Shown piece after piece: positions 5,263 to 5,263 of a stretch of DNA of 5,263 nt; position 1 is the stretch's first letter, and the number at the start of each line of letters is the position of its first letter. Both the position numbers and the translations under genes were made by a program. The notes beneath the pieces were generated by a model. It was not told the origin of the DNA. It ran no database searches and saw only the letters and a program-made list of their open reading frames with translations. Source of the stretch: an uncultured Desulfovibrionaceae bacterium (GTDB lineage Bacteria > Desulfobacterota > Desulfovibrionia > Desulfovibrionales > Desulfovibrionaceae); the NCBI GenBank assembly GCA_947074125.1, contig CAMTOM010000130.1:1-5263 (forward strand), read 5' to 3'.

Positions 5263-5263
5263 T

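Larger units (their letters stand above)
4909..5263. other. Region without a supportable gene, AT-rich in its first part
   Basis: From about 4943 to 5040 the sequence is strikingly AT-rich compared with the rest of the window and contains the leftward promoter described separately. It also holds the symmetric sequence AATTG-A-CAATT (5022-5032). From 5041 on, composition returns to normal. GGCTT/GAGCC (5113-5117 with 5123-5127) followed by GC and six T (5130-5135) is a weak terminator-like hairpin on the + strand. A minus-strand frame (5031-5147) is open for 38 codons but has no ATG and no ribosome site. No terminator is evident right after the zinc-ribbon gene. Confidence 0.5.

Noticed and set aside
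5231..5263. Plus-strand ATG at the right edge opening a hydrophobic frame
   Set aside because: There is no Shine-Dalgarno site and only a few codons are visible.

Overview
The window carries a conserved bacterial housekeeping block, rpsF-rpsR-rplI-dnaB, all on the + strand. A Sel1-repeat gene lies before it and a zinc-ribbon gene after it. The DnaB and ribosomal protein sequences, including the RRTDSRELEISDISRSLK stretch of DnaB and the three-Cys (C+) form of S18, look most like Desulfovibrionaceae (Desulfovibrio and relatives). That placement comes from remembered family sequences, not from a search. Base composition is middling, below that of high-GC Desulfovibrio.

Layout. (1) 1-1338: the 3' part of a Sel1-repeat protein, still open at the left edge. 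Three Sel1-like helical repeats sit between two copies of a similar beta-rich domain. (2) 1365-1484: a TTGACA promoter and a leader rich in hairpins that could carry the S6:S18 autoregulatory site. (3) 1485-2575: rpsF, rpsR and rplI, tightly packed with good Shine-Dalgarno sequences, ending in a strong intrinsic terminator at 2600-2637. (4) 2638-2733: a short gap with three adjacent palindromes overlapping a possible dnaB promoter. (5) 2734-4158: dnaB, with a complete helicase motor but an unusual cluster of changes in a conserved N-terminal motif. (6) 4159-4404: a gap with a small hairpin and no convincing promoter. (7) 4405-4908: a 167-aa protein with an N-terminal four-Cys zinc ribbon, a basic linker and a C-terminal Tudor-like motif resembling the tail of UvrD/PcrA helicases. 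(8) 4909-5263: no gene I can support. It holds an AT-rich stretch with a near-consensus promoter pointing left (minus strand), then featureless sequence, and at the right edge what may be the last codons of a minus-strand chemotaxis receptor.

How the genes relate. S6 and S18 bind each other and the central domain of 16S rRNA, and L9 is a 50S protein. DnaB is the replicative helicase. Co-location of these genes is a common bacterial arrangement joining translation and replication. Here the terminator after rplI and the palindrome-rich gap suggest that dnaB is at least partly uncoupled from the ribosomal genes. The most unusual points are the palindrome cluster before dnaB, the altered DnaB N-terminal motif, the zinc-ribbon/Tudor-like protein and the duplicated domain around the Sel1 repeats. 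I saw no CRISPR array, tRNA, rRNA, insertion sequence or defence cassette.
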